Source: Tenebrio molitor
Taxonomy: Eukaryota > Arthropoda > Insecta > Coleoptera > Tenebrionidae
Assembly (NCBI RefSeq): GCF_963966145.1
Contig: NC_091049.1
Span: forward strand, 27,280,001 to 27,344,000
DNA: 64,000 nucleotides
Direction of reading: 5' to 3'
This document shows positions 42,295 to 54,314 of the stretch, in pieces. Every line of letters begins with the position of its first letter. Within the stretch, counting starts at the first letter, position 1. The position numbers and the translations under genes are program-made. The notes beneath the pieces were generated by a model. The model saw only the letters and a list, made by a program, of their open reading frames with translations. It had not been told where the DNA came from and did not search any database.

Positions 42295-45200
42295 ATGGAT
42301 TACCTGCATCAGAACCTCCTAAATGGTGAGTTCATTAAAACATTATTAGTCAACTTCCTCGTGAGCATGTTTTAGAGGACCCCATGAAAATGGTTCGTGT
42401 GTTGGGCAGCGATATTTATCAGACAAGAATTGGTAAATTCGTACTGAAGTTAACGTTTATTTTCTACTTGGCATTGTTAGTCGCTCAACTCTTCTTCTTT
42501 CTGGCAGCGACCATAGAAAACTTGATCAATCATGCACTGCTCTTCTTGCAAATGTGTTACGTAATGCCTGTCCAGAAACGACACAACTTATTCCTAAAGT
42601 TTTTGTTTTAGGCCGAATTCGCAATCACCGTTCTATTGTACAAAAATAAAATTGTAGAACAAGTAATGGAAGTGATCGATTTGTGGGAGATCGATTCCGC
42701 CGGTGAAGAAACTAAACAGAGAATCACAAGAGAATCCAGACGAATAAATATGTTTGTGGCAATCAACACCCTCCTGGCTGTGACGTGGGCCACCACTCAT
42801 CTTTTCCGTGAAGCCACAGAGACGGTTTTTGTTCGACATATTTTTGACTTGTTGTTTCCTGGGCAGGCCGACTTTCTTTTCATTTTGTTTAATTTAACGC
42901 TTTATGTAGCAACTTTTGTCATGATAGCACATTCTTATGAAGTGATTTATGCGACGCAGCACGTGAAATTTCAGATATACATGTGTAAAACATTCATTCA
43001 AGAAATGACCCATGGTACAGATTCTGAGGAGACGCTAATTTATAATGCAGATTATCAACAGTTGATAGAGTCGAGACTCAAGTCTTTAATCAAAAGGCAT
43101 TGTGACTTTATCCGGTAATTAATTATTCATGGCATTTTTGTCATCGCAATTCGTAGTCTCCCATGTTTTGAATTAAATTTTCTTCTAATTTGTCTTCATC
43201 TGAAACCTTTTTGATTCTTGACGTTCACGTTTTGATCTGTTTTTGACTTTTAAATTTTTCAAGCGATCTTCTTCATGTTTTCTTAGCTTTTTGCAATATT
43301 TATCAATATCTAATAACGCTGTTCTGTTACAGATGGAGAGATAATATGTTGCTTTTAATGAAGCATCTCATAGTGCCATTTACTTTGGGCGCCGTGGTCA
43401 TCACTACAAGTCTTGCTCTTTCCCTCCTACAAGTAAGAAACTGATTCTCTAAATTTTCTCTTTCTGCTAACCACGTTATAGTTATTTACGTATTAAGCGC
43501 TGTTAAGAAGGCCATAACGAGTAAGGGAGCTCCCGCGGTCGTTATGGCCCTTAACAGAACGTAGTACGTACAACTTTTTTCGTCGTGCTAAATCACGTTA
43601 AACATTAGGTATACAAGGTGTCTCAAAATTCGCGAATTCCGAATTCAGAGCGTGGTAGGGAAGGACCCAGTGGAGCTCGAAAAATACTTCCTGAAAAAGA
43701 TATAAGCACTTTAATTTTGTTCAATCCACAGCAGCTTTCATATCCACAGTCACAAAATACTATTCTAGCTACGTTGCACATAATTGGAAATCCCCTGGAG
43801 GTGACCAAATTCATAACTTTTGGTTAAAAAAATTTACTTGTATTCATAAATGCTTACTTGATCACTTTAACGGATTTATTAGGGAACCTAACACATTTCC
43901 AGAGTTTTTGGCCCATGGTATAACATATCTGAAACCAAAAGATTCCGATACTAAGAATCCATCAAAATGTAGGCCAATCACATGTCTGCCTACAATTTAT
44001 AAAATTATGACATCTTGCATTAAAGTAATAATTTACGACCATTGTCAAAAATTAAATATACTTAATGAAGAACAAAAAGGTTGTATTAAAGAGTGTTTTG
44101 GTTGTAAAGAACAACTCATAATAGATACGGTAATAATGGAACAAGCTAGAAAAAATAATAGAAATATTTATACCGCATTCATAAAAGCCTATGATTCAGT
44201 ACCACATTCATGGTTAATTAAAATTCTTAAAATTTATAAAATTAATTTGGATTTGATTAACTTTTTATCTCATGTTATGACATTTTGGAGAACTACTTTA
44301 AATTTATCAATAAACAATACTAAATTAAAATCCGAGCCTATTCAAATTAAACGGGGAATTTATCAAGGAGATTCTTTAAGTCCTTTATGGTTTTGTCTAG
44401 CCATTAATCCTTTGACAAATCTATTAAATAGCACTGGATATGGTTTCAATATTAGACTTAATAATACCACACTATCCAAATTAAATCACCTTCTTTATAT
44501 GGATGACATAAAACTTTATGCATCAAAAAAGAATCACATTTTATCTTTACTAACAATAACTGAAAATTTCTCAAATGATATTGGAATGAGTTTTGGTATT
44601 GATAAGTGTAAAATGCAATCAATATGTCGCGGTCATTACGAACATTTAGAATATATAATTCAAGAAGGAGAAATCATTAAAAATTTAAATAAAGGAGAAT
44701 TTTATAAATATTTAGGTATTAATCAATCAAATCATATTCAACACTCAATTATAAAAGAAAATTTAGAAAAGCAATTTTATTTAAGAATTAAATCTATTTT
44801 AAAATCAAAATTAAACGGTAATAATTTAATTAAAGCAGTTAATACATATGCTGTTCCATTGTTGACCTATTCTTTTGGTGTTATAAAATGGTCCAAAACT
44901 AATTTACAGAACATAAACATTAAAACTAGAGTTCTTTTTACCAAATTTAGTAAACACCATCCTAAATCTGCTATTGAAAGATTTAATTTACCACGCGAAA
45001 ACGGTGGTAGGGGTTTTTCAAATCTAGAAGTACTGCTAAAAAATCAAATTGCTTCACTAAAAAATTATTTCCTCAATAGAGCTCGTGATAACACCTTTTT
45101 TAATGCTTTGGTTTCAGCCGATAAAGGCTACACACCTTTAAATTTAAGTGATAATATAATTTCAGATATTGTTAAGCCAAATATACCTGACACTATAGCA

Positions 45201-48200
45201 AATATAAAACAGAAGTCTTTACATGGGAGATACTTTAAAGAACTGGAACAACCAGAAGTTAATATTCAGGCATCTCATGCATGGCTTAAGAAATCAAATA
45301 TTCACCCTGAGACGGAGGGTTTTATATTTGCTATACAAGGTCGTGTTATAAATACAAGAAATTATAAAAAACACATATGCGGTTTACAATCGATAATTGA
45401 TAAATGTAGGATTTGCGGAACTGAAGGGGAAACAATTGAACACATCATTTCTTCTTGCACCGTTTTGGCTCAAAGCGAATATAAAAAACGTCACGATATA
45501 TTCGCTAAAATTATACACATGAATTTAGCTGTTAAATTCAATTTATTAAAGAATACACAACCACATTATAGTTATACACCAGAAAGTTGTTTGGAAAATG
45601 ACAGTTACAAGTTATATTTTGATAGAACAATTTTAACTGACATTCATATTAAGCATAACAGACCAGGCATTATAATTTTAAATTAACAAAAAAAGCAAGC
45701 ATATCTTTTAGATATAGCTGTTCCAAATTCACATAATATAACACAGACATATAACACAAAAATTAATAAATATTTAGAGCTGTCCGTTGCTATGAGAAAT
45801 CTTTGGTGTTTAGAAAAAATTTCGATTTTACCACTTGTAATTTCAGCAACGGGAATAGTACCGCAATCTGTTTTTAAAAATTTAAAAATTCTGGATTTAG
45901 ATAACACATTGGTAGTTGAAATTCAAAAAGGTATATTATTATACTCATGTCACATCGTGAGGAAGTTCCTTAACATTGACACAGAACATAATACACAACA
46001 AAGTCAAAATGCGGAGGCAAGACGCCGGTAATTATGTTGATAAGCACTGCACTATTACTTGATAGTAATATCCGTAATAGTGTATGTACTCCGGCAAAAT
46101 TGCCGTGCCGCCGGGTGGAGGTGGGATAGTATTAAGTATAAAGAATGGTAATGACAATGTACCGATCGAAGACAATTGTTTGGAGGAGGAGCTTGCGACG
46201 ACTCCAAAATTGTCTGAGATCGGTACATTGTCATTAACGTTCGTGATGCTTATGAGATTTTTTGCGCAATTGAATATTTATTACAAAACATTCACATCTA
46301 GAATAGGCCCAATGCGATACGTGTTTATACCCTTCACATCGTGTTGCCACAATGTCGATTTTTGTATCGCGTTTCTAAGGTAATCTGCAAACAACTACCG
46401 CCATTGCAGTTTTTGTGCGCAAATATCGCCAGTTGTGTTGAAAAAGAAGCAGTAAAATGAGTGATATTAGTGATTCCGAAAACGAAGTGGATGTTGTAGA
46501 AGAAACTTTGAATGTGGGGTGCGTTACAAATAAAAAATTTTTGAAACTAACGACCTCAGCGTGTAATTAAGAAGACAAGGAAAATTTGGGGTATGAAATT
46601 TTTTTTTTTTTAATGTCGCGGCAAATTCGCTAATGTTATTTTATTACACCGGCAAGGAAAGCCGATTACAAGAGCCGTATGAGTTTCCAGAAAGTGCTAA
46701 CATCTTGTCTTCAACTTCTGTCCACATAAATAGAGAATTTCCTAAACCAACGACCTCAATGTTTAATCAAGAAGACAAGGAAAATTCGAGGTATGACAAT
46801 TTTGACAATGCTAATGTTGCGACAAGTCCACTAATGTTATTTATAAGTTTCCAGAAAGTGCCCCAACTTCTTGTCTTGAAGTTCTGTCTACATAAAAATT
46901 ATTATAATAATTGATTAATTTTGAATAAATTTACTTACCGTTCTAAAACACCAAAAATTACTTACCGTCGAGTTTATCGTTAGCAACGGGTAAACATAGC
47001 TTACCGTCTTAGAAACAGATGTGGTAAACAACCAAATAGAGTACAATCGCGCAAAAACTTCTTTTAATTGTTATTATAATATTACAAGTTATTTTTGTAG
47101 GTTAAAGGAATTCAATGGAAGTAGAAAAACCCTCGAATATAAATAATCCATCAACTTCATCATCTTCTACTAGTAACAATTTGTGTACTATATTACCAAA
47201 TGTTTATACGTTCAAATAGTGCCATTGTATGTTTTACATGTAAAAAGTCATTATTGAAAAAATTATTCCGACTAAATATGTTTATATCTAATTGATTTAA
47301 ATATCCAGAAGTATCACCGGATCTCCCTTATTTAGATATAATAATTAATAACGGAGAGACTTATTATGAAAGAAAAAAAATGTACAGTGAGCGGCAAAAG
47401 TATGGAATAAATTCCTTAAAAATTAAACAATTTTTTTTCAAAAAAATCTTTGCACAGTTCAATTTTAGTTTATAAAAATACATGTTTTAGTTTCAAAGAA
47501 AATTCCAAGCAGTCATTTGTTTTCGAGTTATGACGTCATCGATAGTTTTTTTAAACGGAAACTCCATATTTTTTTTCTTGATTCTGATAGCGCCTTTAAT
47601 TGTATAAATGACAGTATAAAAATTTTGTTATCTTACATAAGGAAATTTTTGAGAAAAAAAATAATAAATTTGGAAAAAATAAATTTTATAACGAACAAAA
47701 ACAAGTCAAAAAATCAAGTAAGTAAATCAAACAGTCAAATGTTACTGTCAATTTCATTCGTATGTGTTATTTGTTTTACAAAACGTTTTCGAAAATGACT
47801 CATTTAACAGAAACACAACGTATAGAAATTTTAATTTTGATTGGGTGCTGGGATAAAACTAAAACAGGGGGAATTTCTTCATAAACTTGCTTAATTTTTC
47901 CAAATTTATTTTTTTTTTCTCAAAAATTTCCTTATGTAAGGTAACAAAATTTTCATACTGGCATTTAAAAGGGCTATCAGAATCAAGAAAAAAAATTGGG
48001 GGTTTCCATTTAAAAAAAACTATCGATGACGTCATAACTCGAAAAGAAATGGGAAAATTGACTTGTCCAAAGATTTTTTTGAAAAAAATTTTGTTTAATT
48101 TTTAATGAATTTATTCCATACTTTTGCCGCTCACTGTATACTATAACATTAATTTCACTTTGCGTGGTTAACGAAGACGATAGAAGTTTCACTTCAACCG

Positions 48201-49660
48201 TGCGCTTATATGGGTGAGGCACACAGAATTTTTTTACTCCAAAGTAAAGCTATTCTTCAAAAAATTGTTTTACGTTATTATCTGCACCATAACTAACAAT
48301 AAACACTGAACTCCTCAGCCTGTATTTGAAGAAAACGCACTTCAAAGGTGCACCTTCAGATCAATGTACCTTTGTGGGGGGAATCCCGATTTTTTTTAAT
48401 TTCCCAATTTGGACTACTGAAGTGATCCCCTACAACGCTCTGAATTCGGAATTCGCGAATTTGGGACACCCTGTATAATAAATAATTATTCAAAGATTCA
48501 GCATTTGAATGAAAAGAATTTGAAAATCATGGGAAGCGTTGTCACTTTGCCAAAGCGTTGTTACTTTGGCAACGCATAAAATTTAAAAAAATTAAAATTC
48601 CCAGTGGAATTTAAAATGTTCTCATCTCTGTATTCTTGAACTGTTTGGAAAATGATTTCACGTGAGAATTTAAAAATGCAATATGTTGATAATTTGGATC
48701 AAACGGGTCTAATTTCGGATAAAGTCTTTGTGCTTGGCCAACCATTATTTAGATTGCAAATGAATTCTTCCATTTTTTTCTTTTACAAACAATTATGTAT
48801 TAACAAAAGTGTCAGATTTGACAGTCGAATTTCTCGCGAAAAAATTATTTTCCCATGATAAACACTAGGTGAAATAATTCTCCGGATTACTAGTGGAACA
48901 ATCCGTCTGACATAAGTCCAGAATACACTTTTGCATTTCTCATGAGAAAATTTGCCTATTTTTTCAATGAGAATTAATTCCATCGATTCAAGAATTGGGC
49001 ACCTGATAAAATTTGCGGGCGATTAAAACCTCCCTAACAGCCCTGAGTGTTGCCAGGGTATTATTGACATCTTAACGGTTATCGATTGTTGGACGTTATT
49101 CATACCTTAACAACATAGCACGACAAAAATATTATTAACGCCACCTGTTCGGTAAATTCTAAGTCGATTGATTCTTGATAAGATTAATCTGGATGACTAA
49201 AGGTGTCGACTTTCTCAAAGGTTTTATCACTTGGTCTCCATTGCAGGATACGATATCGTGGCGTAGTTGTCTGATGGCGGTTTGGACCTTGTTGACCATC
49301 ACAAGTCTGATAACAGCTGGGCACACTTTAGAGGACGAGGTGATTCACTGTGAAATGTTTACTTTGATGTAGAATTATTTTTCAGTCGGAGAAAATGTTG
49401 GAAAGTTTTTCCATTCCAAAATGGTACACCTGGAATATCAAAAACAGAAAGCTGCTGTTGTCAATTTTGACCAACACGACCAGACCGATCAGCATAAAAT
49501 TTACAGACAGTTTTACCATAAACTTCACTTTATTTGCGTTCGTGAGTATAACTTTTGGTGAGTATATCATCGATCCAATATTTGTTTCAATTTTCAGATT
49601 GGCAAGACACTCTACTCGATAGTTTCGCTCTTCTTGAGTACAAAAATTGGAAAACATTGA
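42295..49660 (+). CDS. Odorant receptor OR7 (type c), complete, 376 aa
   Basis: Exons 42295-42325 (donor GTGAGT), 42376-42560, 42612-43114, 43333-43432, 49247-49339, 49386-49541 and 49598-49660. MDYLHQNLLNEDPMKMVRVLG start; exon 2 lacks one residue (AQLFFFL); exon 3 opens AEFAITVLLYKN and has LFREATETVF. Exon 6 reads KMLESFSIPKWYTW and RPISIKFTDSF, and exon 7 LYSIVSLFLSTKIGKH. No lesion. Intron 4 is 5.8 kb: a 115-bp hairpin element, then a 4.9-kb TIR element that itself contains an R4-like copy and a Tc1/mariner derivative. Type c is shared with OR9 and OR10. Confidence 0.85.
43479..43593 (+). mobile_element. 115-bp hairpin element with CACGTTA target duplication
   Basis: CACGTTA at 43472-43478 is repeated at 43594-43600, and the other OR introns show CACGTTAACATTA uninterrupted. 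The insert starts TAGTTATTTACG and ends CGTCGTGCTAAAT. It is nearly all hairpin: GCTGTTAAGAAGGCCATAAC and inverse GTTATGGCCCTTAACAG, apex AGGGAGCTCCCGCGG. OR9 has a different hairpin at the same point (56688). Confidence 0.75.
43777..46129 (+). mobile_element. R4-like retrotransposon F3, 5' truncated
   Basis: Starts inside the RT region (CACATAATTGGAAATCCCC) and ends with the family 3' end GGTGGAGGTGGGATA, here followed by GTATTAAG instead of CGAAAA. Closest to F1 in sequence. Confidence 0.85.
43780..46031 (+). pseudogene. R4-like Pol of F3, nearly open
   Basis: Reads from NWKSPGGDQIHNFW through RT (YMDD box LLYMDDIKLYA), zinc knuckle CRICGTEG and into the RLE domain without a break to 45684. 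There TAA replaces Lys in ILNKQQK, and the frame then continues to 46031. A 9-nt deletion removes DYK from the AFIDYKKAYDSV motif, which contains a catalytic Asp of RT. It is therefore inactive despite the long frame. Confidence 0.8.
46137..46245 (+). repeat. Hairpin element directly after F3
   Basis: Arms GGTAATGACAATGTACCGAT and inverse ATCGGTACATTGTCATTA close over GGAGGAGGAGCTTGCGACGACTCC. ATAGTATTAAGTA precedes it. The R4-like copy ends exactly at this motif. Confidence 0.6.
47385..48136 (+). mobile_element. Tc1/mariner deletion derivative with ~330-bp inverted arms
   Basis: Ends CAGTGAGCGGCAAAAGTATG and inverse CATACTTTTGCCGCTCACTG, TA duplicated at 47383 and 48137. The arms are long inverted repeats (for example TCGAGTTATGACGTCATCGA both sides). 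At the centre, ATG 47795 reads MTHLTETQRIEILILIG, the usual start of mariner-type transposases, then breaks off. It inserted into coding-like sequence of the larger TIR element. Confidence 0.85.
48474..49246. other. OR7 intron 4, right part
   Basis: No gene. From about 49130 it matches intron 4 of OR2/OR5 (GCCACCTGTT..GGTAAATTCTAAGTCGATTG). The rest is unrecognised AT-rich DNA. Confidence 0.5.
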
Positions 49661-50351
49661 TTCGCTGTTGCATCTTTAGCATTTGTTGTTCACTGACTTT
49701 TCGAATGCCTTAAGAGAATGTACTTTTCAATAGTGCTGTTAATTATGACAAAATGTAGCAACACCAATCATCTTTTATAATAATTTACAAAATTGACAAT
49801 TTAACAAGTATAGGTCATTATACGAATTTATTTTTCTTTTTCATGAACAATTACAACTTGTTTGTTAAATGTTTTTCAAATCTAAATGTTATGGCACAGT
49901 AGAACATGTGAAACAATTAAACACAAAACACTTGAATATTTGAAATAAGCAACTTAATGCGATTTTCGAAATCGCGAAGATGCTGCACAATGTTTACAAA
50001 GGTTCGTGCATTGGGAAATATCCTTTGAGGTCAAAACCATATCAGTTTCCTTCAGGTTGGTGAAAGCCATTTGTGATTTAAATTGAGGTTAAGATTGAGA
50101 TTCTTGTCAAAGTGACTTAATTTCGAATTAAATGACAACAACAAGGTCTACTATGCTTTTCTTTTGACCCATTTCATAAAATTCAGTAGCGCTCCCAAAC
50201 TTTTTTTGAAAAACTTTTAGCCCCTTTTTCTCGAACAATATCAAGATTTGCATAAGGCATTACTGGTTCAGTCGTTACTTATTGTGGAGTTCTACCGCTG
50301 GTTAAAATTTCTACACAACTTTCAAAGTGACCCTGTATATTAATGAACTAC
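49661..50351. other. OR7 3' flank, nothing recognised
   Basis: The first ~270 bp matches the OR9 3' flank (57853-58150). The remainder shows no coding signal; an element end GTGACCCTGTATATT lies at 50325. Confidence 0.5.
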
Positions 50352-50382
50352 CGCTTAGGAGGTTCTGATACTGGAAATCCAT
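50352..50382 (-). pseudogene. Orphan OR exon 1, inverted
   Basis: On the minus strand ATG (50382) reads MDFQYQNLLS and ends at a GTAGTT donor, like exon 1 of the ORs. Upstream on that strand (50383-50600) is a diverged type-c 5' flank. No exon 2 follows. It is a relic showing that array DNA was once inverted. Confidence 0.7.
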
Positions 50383-50679
50383 AGCTCGTGATTTCATTTC
50401 CAAAGGAAAGAAATCAATTTTTGCACAAACAATACATTCGAGGGATTGTTAGAAAAACAAGCAGCAAATCAAGTGTGTTACGGAAAGAAATCCAACGCTT
50501 CTATTATATCTTTTCTAAGGTATTAATTGGACAATTTAGGTAACCAAAAACTAATGGACATATTGAGTAATTCATAGAAAAGTTCTGATAACTATTTATG
50601 TAACCAGTTAGGAAATGCCTCATTTTATATAACGAGTGAGATGAGTAATGCATTTTAATGTATTTTCCGCGAAATATCT

Positions 50680-51029
50680 TCTTTTAAAAAATGGTAAAAA
50701 AATCATTAAAATCATCTTTTTCTTTTCTTCTACCCTGACTGACACCCATTAAAACCTCCCCGTTTTCAAACTTTTTCAAAATCTCGTGTACCTGCGTTTC
50801 ACTGACCTATAAATTATTACATTTCCAAATTTGTGTAGACATGTTAATAATATTTTACCAAAAAAAATATTTGCAGCAAATTTATACAACTGCTTATTTA
50901 AAATTCCTGGAGTTATTTCTCTTCTTTCCAAACAACAGTTTACAATTGCTTGCTTTTCGCTCTCCGTTAAAAGTGTTTTCTTACGTTTTATCTCCTTTTC
51001 TTGTTCAGACATTTCCTGCATGTAAGTAG
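50680..51029 (-). pseudogene. DDE-transposase-like N-terminal fragment (two exons)
   Basis: Minus strand: MSEQEKEIKRKKTLLTESEK and ..GILNKQLYKFAANIF (51029 down to ~50880), a possible GTAAAA..TATAG intron, then VSETQVHEILKKFENGEV and GRRKEKDDFN. This order (basic start, LTExEK, a helix-turn-helix with VSxxxVxxILK, then K.DDF) is known from insect DDE transposases. It ends in stops. Assignment is tentative. Confidence 0.4.
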
Positions 51030-51744
51030 CTACGTGTTTCAAATTATTTTATCTAAAAAAATTGCAAACCGAAATGAAAAAATGTCAAAAATGAAGTTTC
51101 AAATTTTGAATTAACACACATACCGAGTGACTATCAATGATTGAAAATTATTTTGTTATGTTGGTAACACATTTGAAATCTTTAGTTGGCAACATCGTTG
51201 GCATGACACACGCAATTTTCAAAATTGAAACAAACGTCAAAAAAATCTATTTTTTTTTTTAACGCCAATGTATTTCGTGACTTAACCTAACCTAAATAGA
51301 AATGATTGACAGATGATGCACGAGAAGATTTGCACTACCAACTGCATCATTGTTGCCAATCCACTATTTTGCTTCAATCATTTATAGTCATTCGGTATAA
51401 TTGAATTTTTTTAATAAACAATTGTCAAAACGTTATCATGTTGGTATGAGCCAAATAGTGATTTTCATGATAATACGATTAGTCACACTGAGTGTCAACA
51501 TTTTTTTAATCTAACTGAGCCTGTGCCCTGACGAGCGAGACTTTATTTCAAATTCGAAAAATATTTCCGCTGATTTGTCATTAAATTTATTTTGAAAATG
51601 AATTCGCGGAAAACAAGTCCGGGACGTGAAATGAACATAACCTTAATTATGATTTGCTGTCAAATTGTTATACAGCTGGTCCATATGTGCACATTTTGGG
51701 GTGGTACAGGATGGTTTTTTTCTTAATTTTGACATTGACAATTG

Positions 51745-52140
51745 TTTATTAAAAAAATTTCACTATTTTAACATTAACATTTATATTAATAGAAAAAAAT
51801 TCTTCCACATGTGTTCTTTCCAATACTGCAGCTTTCTTCGCCTTGCATCCTCTCGACTCACTCTTCAGATAGGCAGTGAGCTTACTATATTTTCCAATGT
51901 CTATGTTTTTATAAACCTTTATAGCGGCCTTCAGCATCGAGTACTTCGACCACATAGATGAAATTGCATACTTCTTCTTCAAATGTAAGAAATGCGATAA
52001 TTACCCTCCGTTTTTCTTTCCAGTCATTAAATCCAGAAAATACTTTTTCATAATGTTGCCCGGACTTCGCAGGCAATAATTATTGGAGAGTTGCTTCTTC
52101 AGCTTCCTCAAGGATTATCTCAGAAACAGAATAACATTCT
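51745..52140 (-). pseudogene. Crypton-type tyrosine recombinase N-terminal fragment
   Basis: Minus-strand pieces LLPAKSGQHYEKVFSGFNDW (about 52075-52015) and, in another frame, SSMWSKYSMLKAAIKV and DIGKYSKLTAYLKS (to 51749). LLPxKSxxxYExxYxxFxxW followed by LWSxYSMLK is the N-terminal core-binding region of Crypton-like tyrosine recombinases of animals. One frameshift and one stop separate the pieces; the catalytic R-H-R-Y part is missing. Confidence 0.6.
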
Positions 52141-52444
52141 TGCATTTTTCACCAACTTCACAAATTTTTACAAATGCAGTCGATAAACAATCGAAAATAA
52201 ATAGCAATCATTCAACACCTCTCGATATTTTTTATTTCATTTTAATGATTTTTGAAGTGACAGCCGCTCTCAGAGGGAAATGTCAAATCACTTTTTGATA
52301 AAATCGGATGAAATTCCAGCAATTCTGATTCGAAATGAGTGTGATTGTGGATAAAATGTTGCGTTTTATTCAGTTAAGAAAATTAAACGCTCGACTTTAA
52401 ACATTCTTGAGTGGATAAAACGCTATCTAAAACACTTATACAAT

Positions 52445-52819
52445 AAATAACTATTATCCACAACCGATACATTATGAAGTCATAATTCTACTGTTTTGTG
52501 AGACTTCTTTTGGAATTAATAAAACACTTATGTCTTATGTTATAAGACACTAGTGTCTTATAAGTAATAAGTAATAAGACACTATGGCGCTTAAAGTCAA
52601 ATTACAAACGTCATTTGAAAATGTAAAATAAAAATTAAAAAAAAAGAAAGGAAAAACGCGATTCTTTGTACCTGGTTGTGGATAAAATGTCGTATTGCAT
52701 TTGTAGATTACCGGTAAATAAAACTCTTGAAAATTTAGACACTCGGCCGTGCGGCCTCGTACCAAAACATTTTCGAGAGTTTTATTTGCCTTATAATTTA
52801 TCCATACAATAAATAACTA
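52445..52819 (-). repeat. Cluster of hairpin-family ends and a perfect palindrome
   Basis: Two minus-strand TAGTTATTTATTGTAT ends lie at 52453 and 52819. The second opens a hairpin of ~120 bp (arms GGATAAA..AAATAAAACTCT; apex CACTCGGCCGTGCGGCCTCG). Between them, 52540-52563 is a perfect 24-bp palindrome built on TTATAAGACAC. Confidence 0.6.
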
Positions 52820-52918
52820 TAAAATAAATATTATTTCTTGGTGATCCACTTCTACCTAATGTCACTCAGTAAATAGTTATCAAAACTTTTCTCTAAACTA
52901 CGTAACAGGCCCATTAAT

Positions 52919-53500
52919 AATCTCATAGTGCCATTTACTTTGGGCGCCGTCGTCCTCATTACAAATTTTGCTCTTTCCCTTCTGCAAGTAAGAAACTGCT
53001 TCTCTAAATGTTCTCTTTCTGCTAACCACGTTTACATTATTAAAGCCCAAATTCTAAGTCAAATGATTTTTGATGACGAAACATGTCAATTTTTTGTGTA
53101 GATCTATATTATAGGATGCGATATCGTGACGCAGTTGTCTGTTCGGGGTTTGGATCTTGTTGAGCATCACAAGTCTGATAACAGCTGGGCACTCTTTAGA
53201 GGACGAGGTGATTCACTGTGAAATGTTTATTTTCATGCAGAATTATTTTACAGTCGGAAAAAATGTTGGCGAGTTTTTCCATTCCAAAATGGTACACCTG
53301 GAATATCAAAAACAGAAAACTTCTGTTGACAATTTTGACCAACACGACCAGACCGATCAGCCTAAAATTTACAGACAGTTTTACCATAAATTACACCATA
53401 TTTGTGTTTGTGAGTATACCTCTTGGTAAGGATATCATTGATCCGATATTTGTTTCAATTTTCAGATTGGCAAGGCACTCTACTCAATACTTTCAATACA
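52919..53500 (+). pseudogene. Odorant receptor OR8 pseudogene (exons 4-7 only)
   Basis: Exon 4 begins mid-way (AATCTCATAGTGCC at 52919, missing WRDN) and is fused to the type-c OR 5' flank (CAGGCCCATTAAT), so exons 1-3 and the promoter are lost. Exon 5 is 53115-53207 with TGA in place of the Trp of ISWRS; exon 6, 53254-53409, is open (PKWYTW, KFTDSF). Exon 7 from 53466 reads LYSILSI and then runs into foreign sequence (ACTCTGATAACTGCTAGG, also at 59073). Three independent lesions: clearly dead. It is type b by sequence (KALYSILS). Confidence 0.88.
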
Positions 53501-53506
53501 ATACAA

Positions 53507-53825
53507 AAAAACTCTGATAACTGCTAGGGGAGATTTTTATATTACTTATCTACCCACCTATGACGAAAACAAGTGACGATCCCCTGTCAAGTTGCTGTGA
53601 CATTATGATGCTTACTGACCAAATTTAATTCACATCCAAAGAGTTTTGTTGTTTTTGTGTAGCCTTAACCAACAAAAAAATAGTGAAATTTAGCTAGAAC
53701 ATAAAAGCGCGTTCAAATTCTTGACGAGGGAAGGAAATGGACCCAAGAATATTAACCAGAGGATATGGCGGCGCCTCGGCCAGAAAACTCAAACTGGGAC
53801 GAAAAAGATGCACTTTTTGGCCTTG
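53507..53825 (+). repeat. Duplicated noncoding segment (also 59072-59330)
   Basis: About 300 bp shared at high identity, with a ~70-bp gap in the second copy (CTGCTAGGGGAGATTTTTAT .. TGCACTTTTTGGCCTTGATAC). Contains a short frame MDPRILTRGYGGASARKLKL in both. Function not recognised. Confidence 0.6.
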
Positions 53826-53837
53826 ATACCTACACAA

Positions 53838-54314
53838 TAGTTATTTGTACTATGGCGGACAAAAAATTTTGAATGATCAAATTTTGGCACATCAAAAATA
53901 TGTATTGTAAACTGCCCTTTACTGTTATTATGACGTTTATAAATTAAATCGAAAAATTGAACGTTTGAAGTAAACATCTATCAAGTTTAGTGATACAATC
54001 CCAGCCATATCTAAATTTACTAAAGCCAAAAATAGTAACCCTTCACCAGAGGGATAAGTCGTGCGACTAATCTGTCACTGGTGACATGACAAGAAAGACA
54101 AAAAGAAAAAATGAGCTTAGTTGACCATAAAGCCAGTTTTACATTTATATGTCAAAGGAATATCAAGGCGTTCAAAATTTTTTGTCTGCCATAGTATATC
54201 AAGAATGCGAAATCGTACTTTGACGAACCGAGAGAAAAATTGTCGCCAAGGCCGCTTTGCGGCCGAGGCAAGACAATCTCGAGATCGTCAAATGTACACA
54301 ACATTTTGTGTGCA
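53838..54314 (+). repeat. Large hairpin element with a nested hairpin
   Basis: Starts TAGTTATTTGTACTATGGCG; the outer arm ACTATGGCGGACAAAAAATT returns inverted at 54167-54192. Directly after lies a second hairpin (54201-54314; arms GTACTTTGACGA..AATTGTC, apex AAGGCCGCTTTGCGGCCGAGG). Confidence 0.55.

Larger units (their letters stand above)
43614..48473. mobile_element. 4.9-kb TIR element hosting nested insertions
   Basis: Left end CAAGGTGTCTCAAAATTCGC and right end (inverted) GCGAATTTGGGACACCCTG; ~36 bp of matching ends include CGCGAATTCCGAATTCAGAG. TA flanks both sides. Inside, besides the R4-like copy (43777-46129) and the mariner derivative (47385-48136), are ~1.9 kb of its own sequence with an ORF start MSDISDSENEVDVVEETLNV (46457) and two diverged copies of a ~200-bp unit at 46540-46880. 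A further coding-like stretch (PEVSPDLPYLDIIINNG) lies near 47310. The superfamily was not recognised. Confidence 0.7.
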
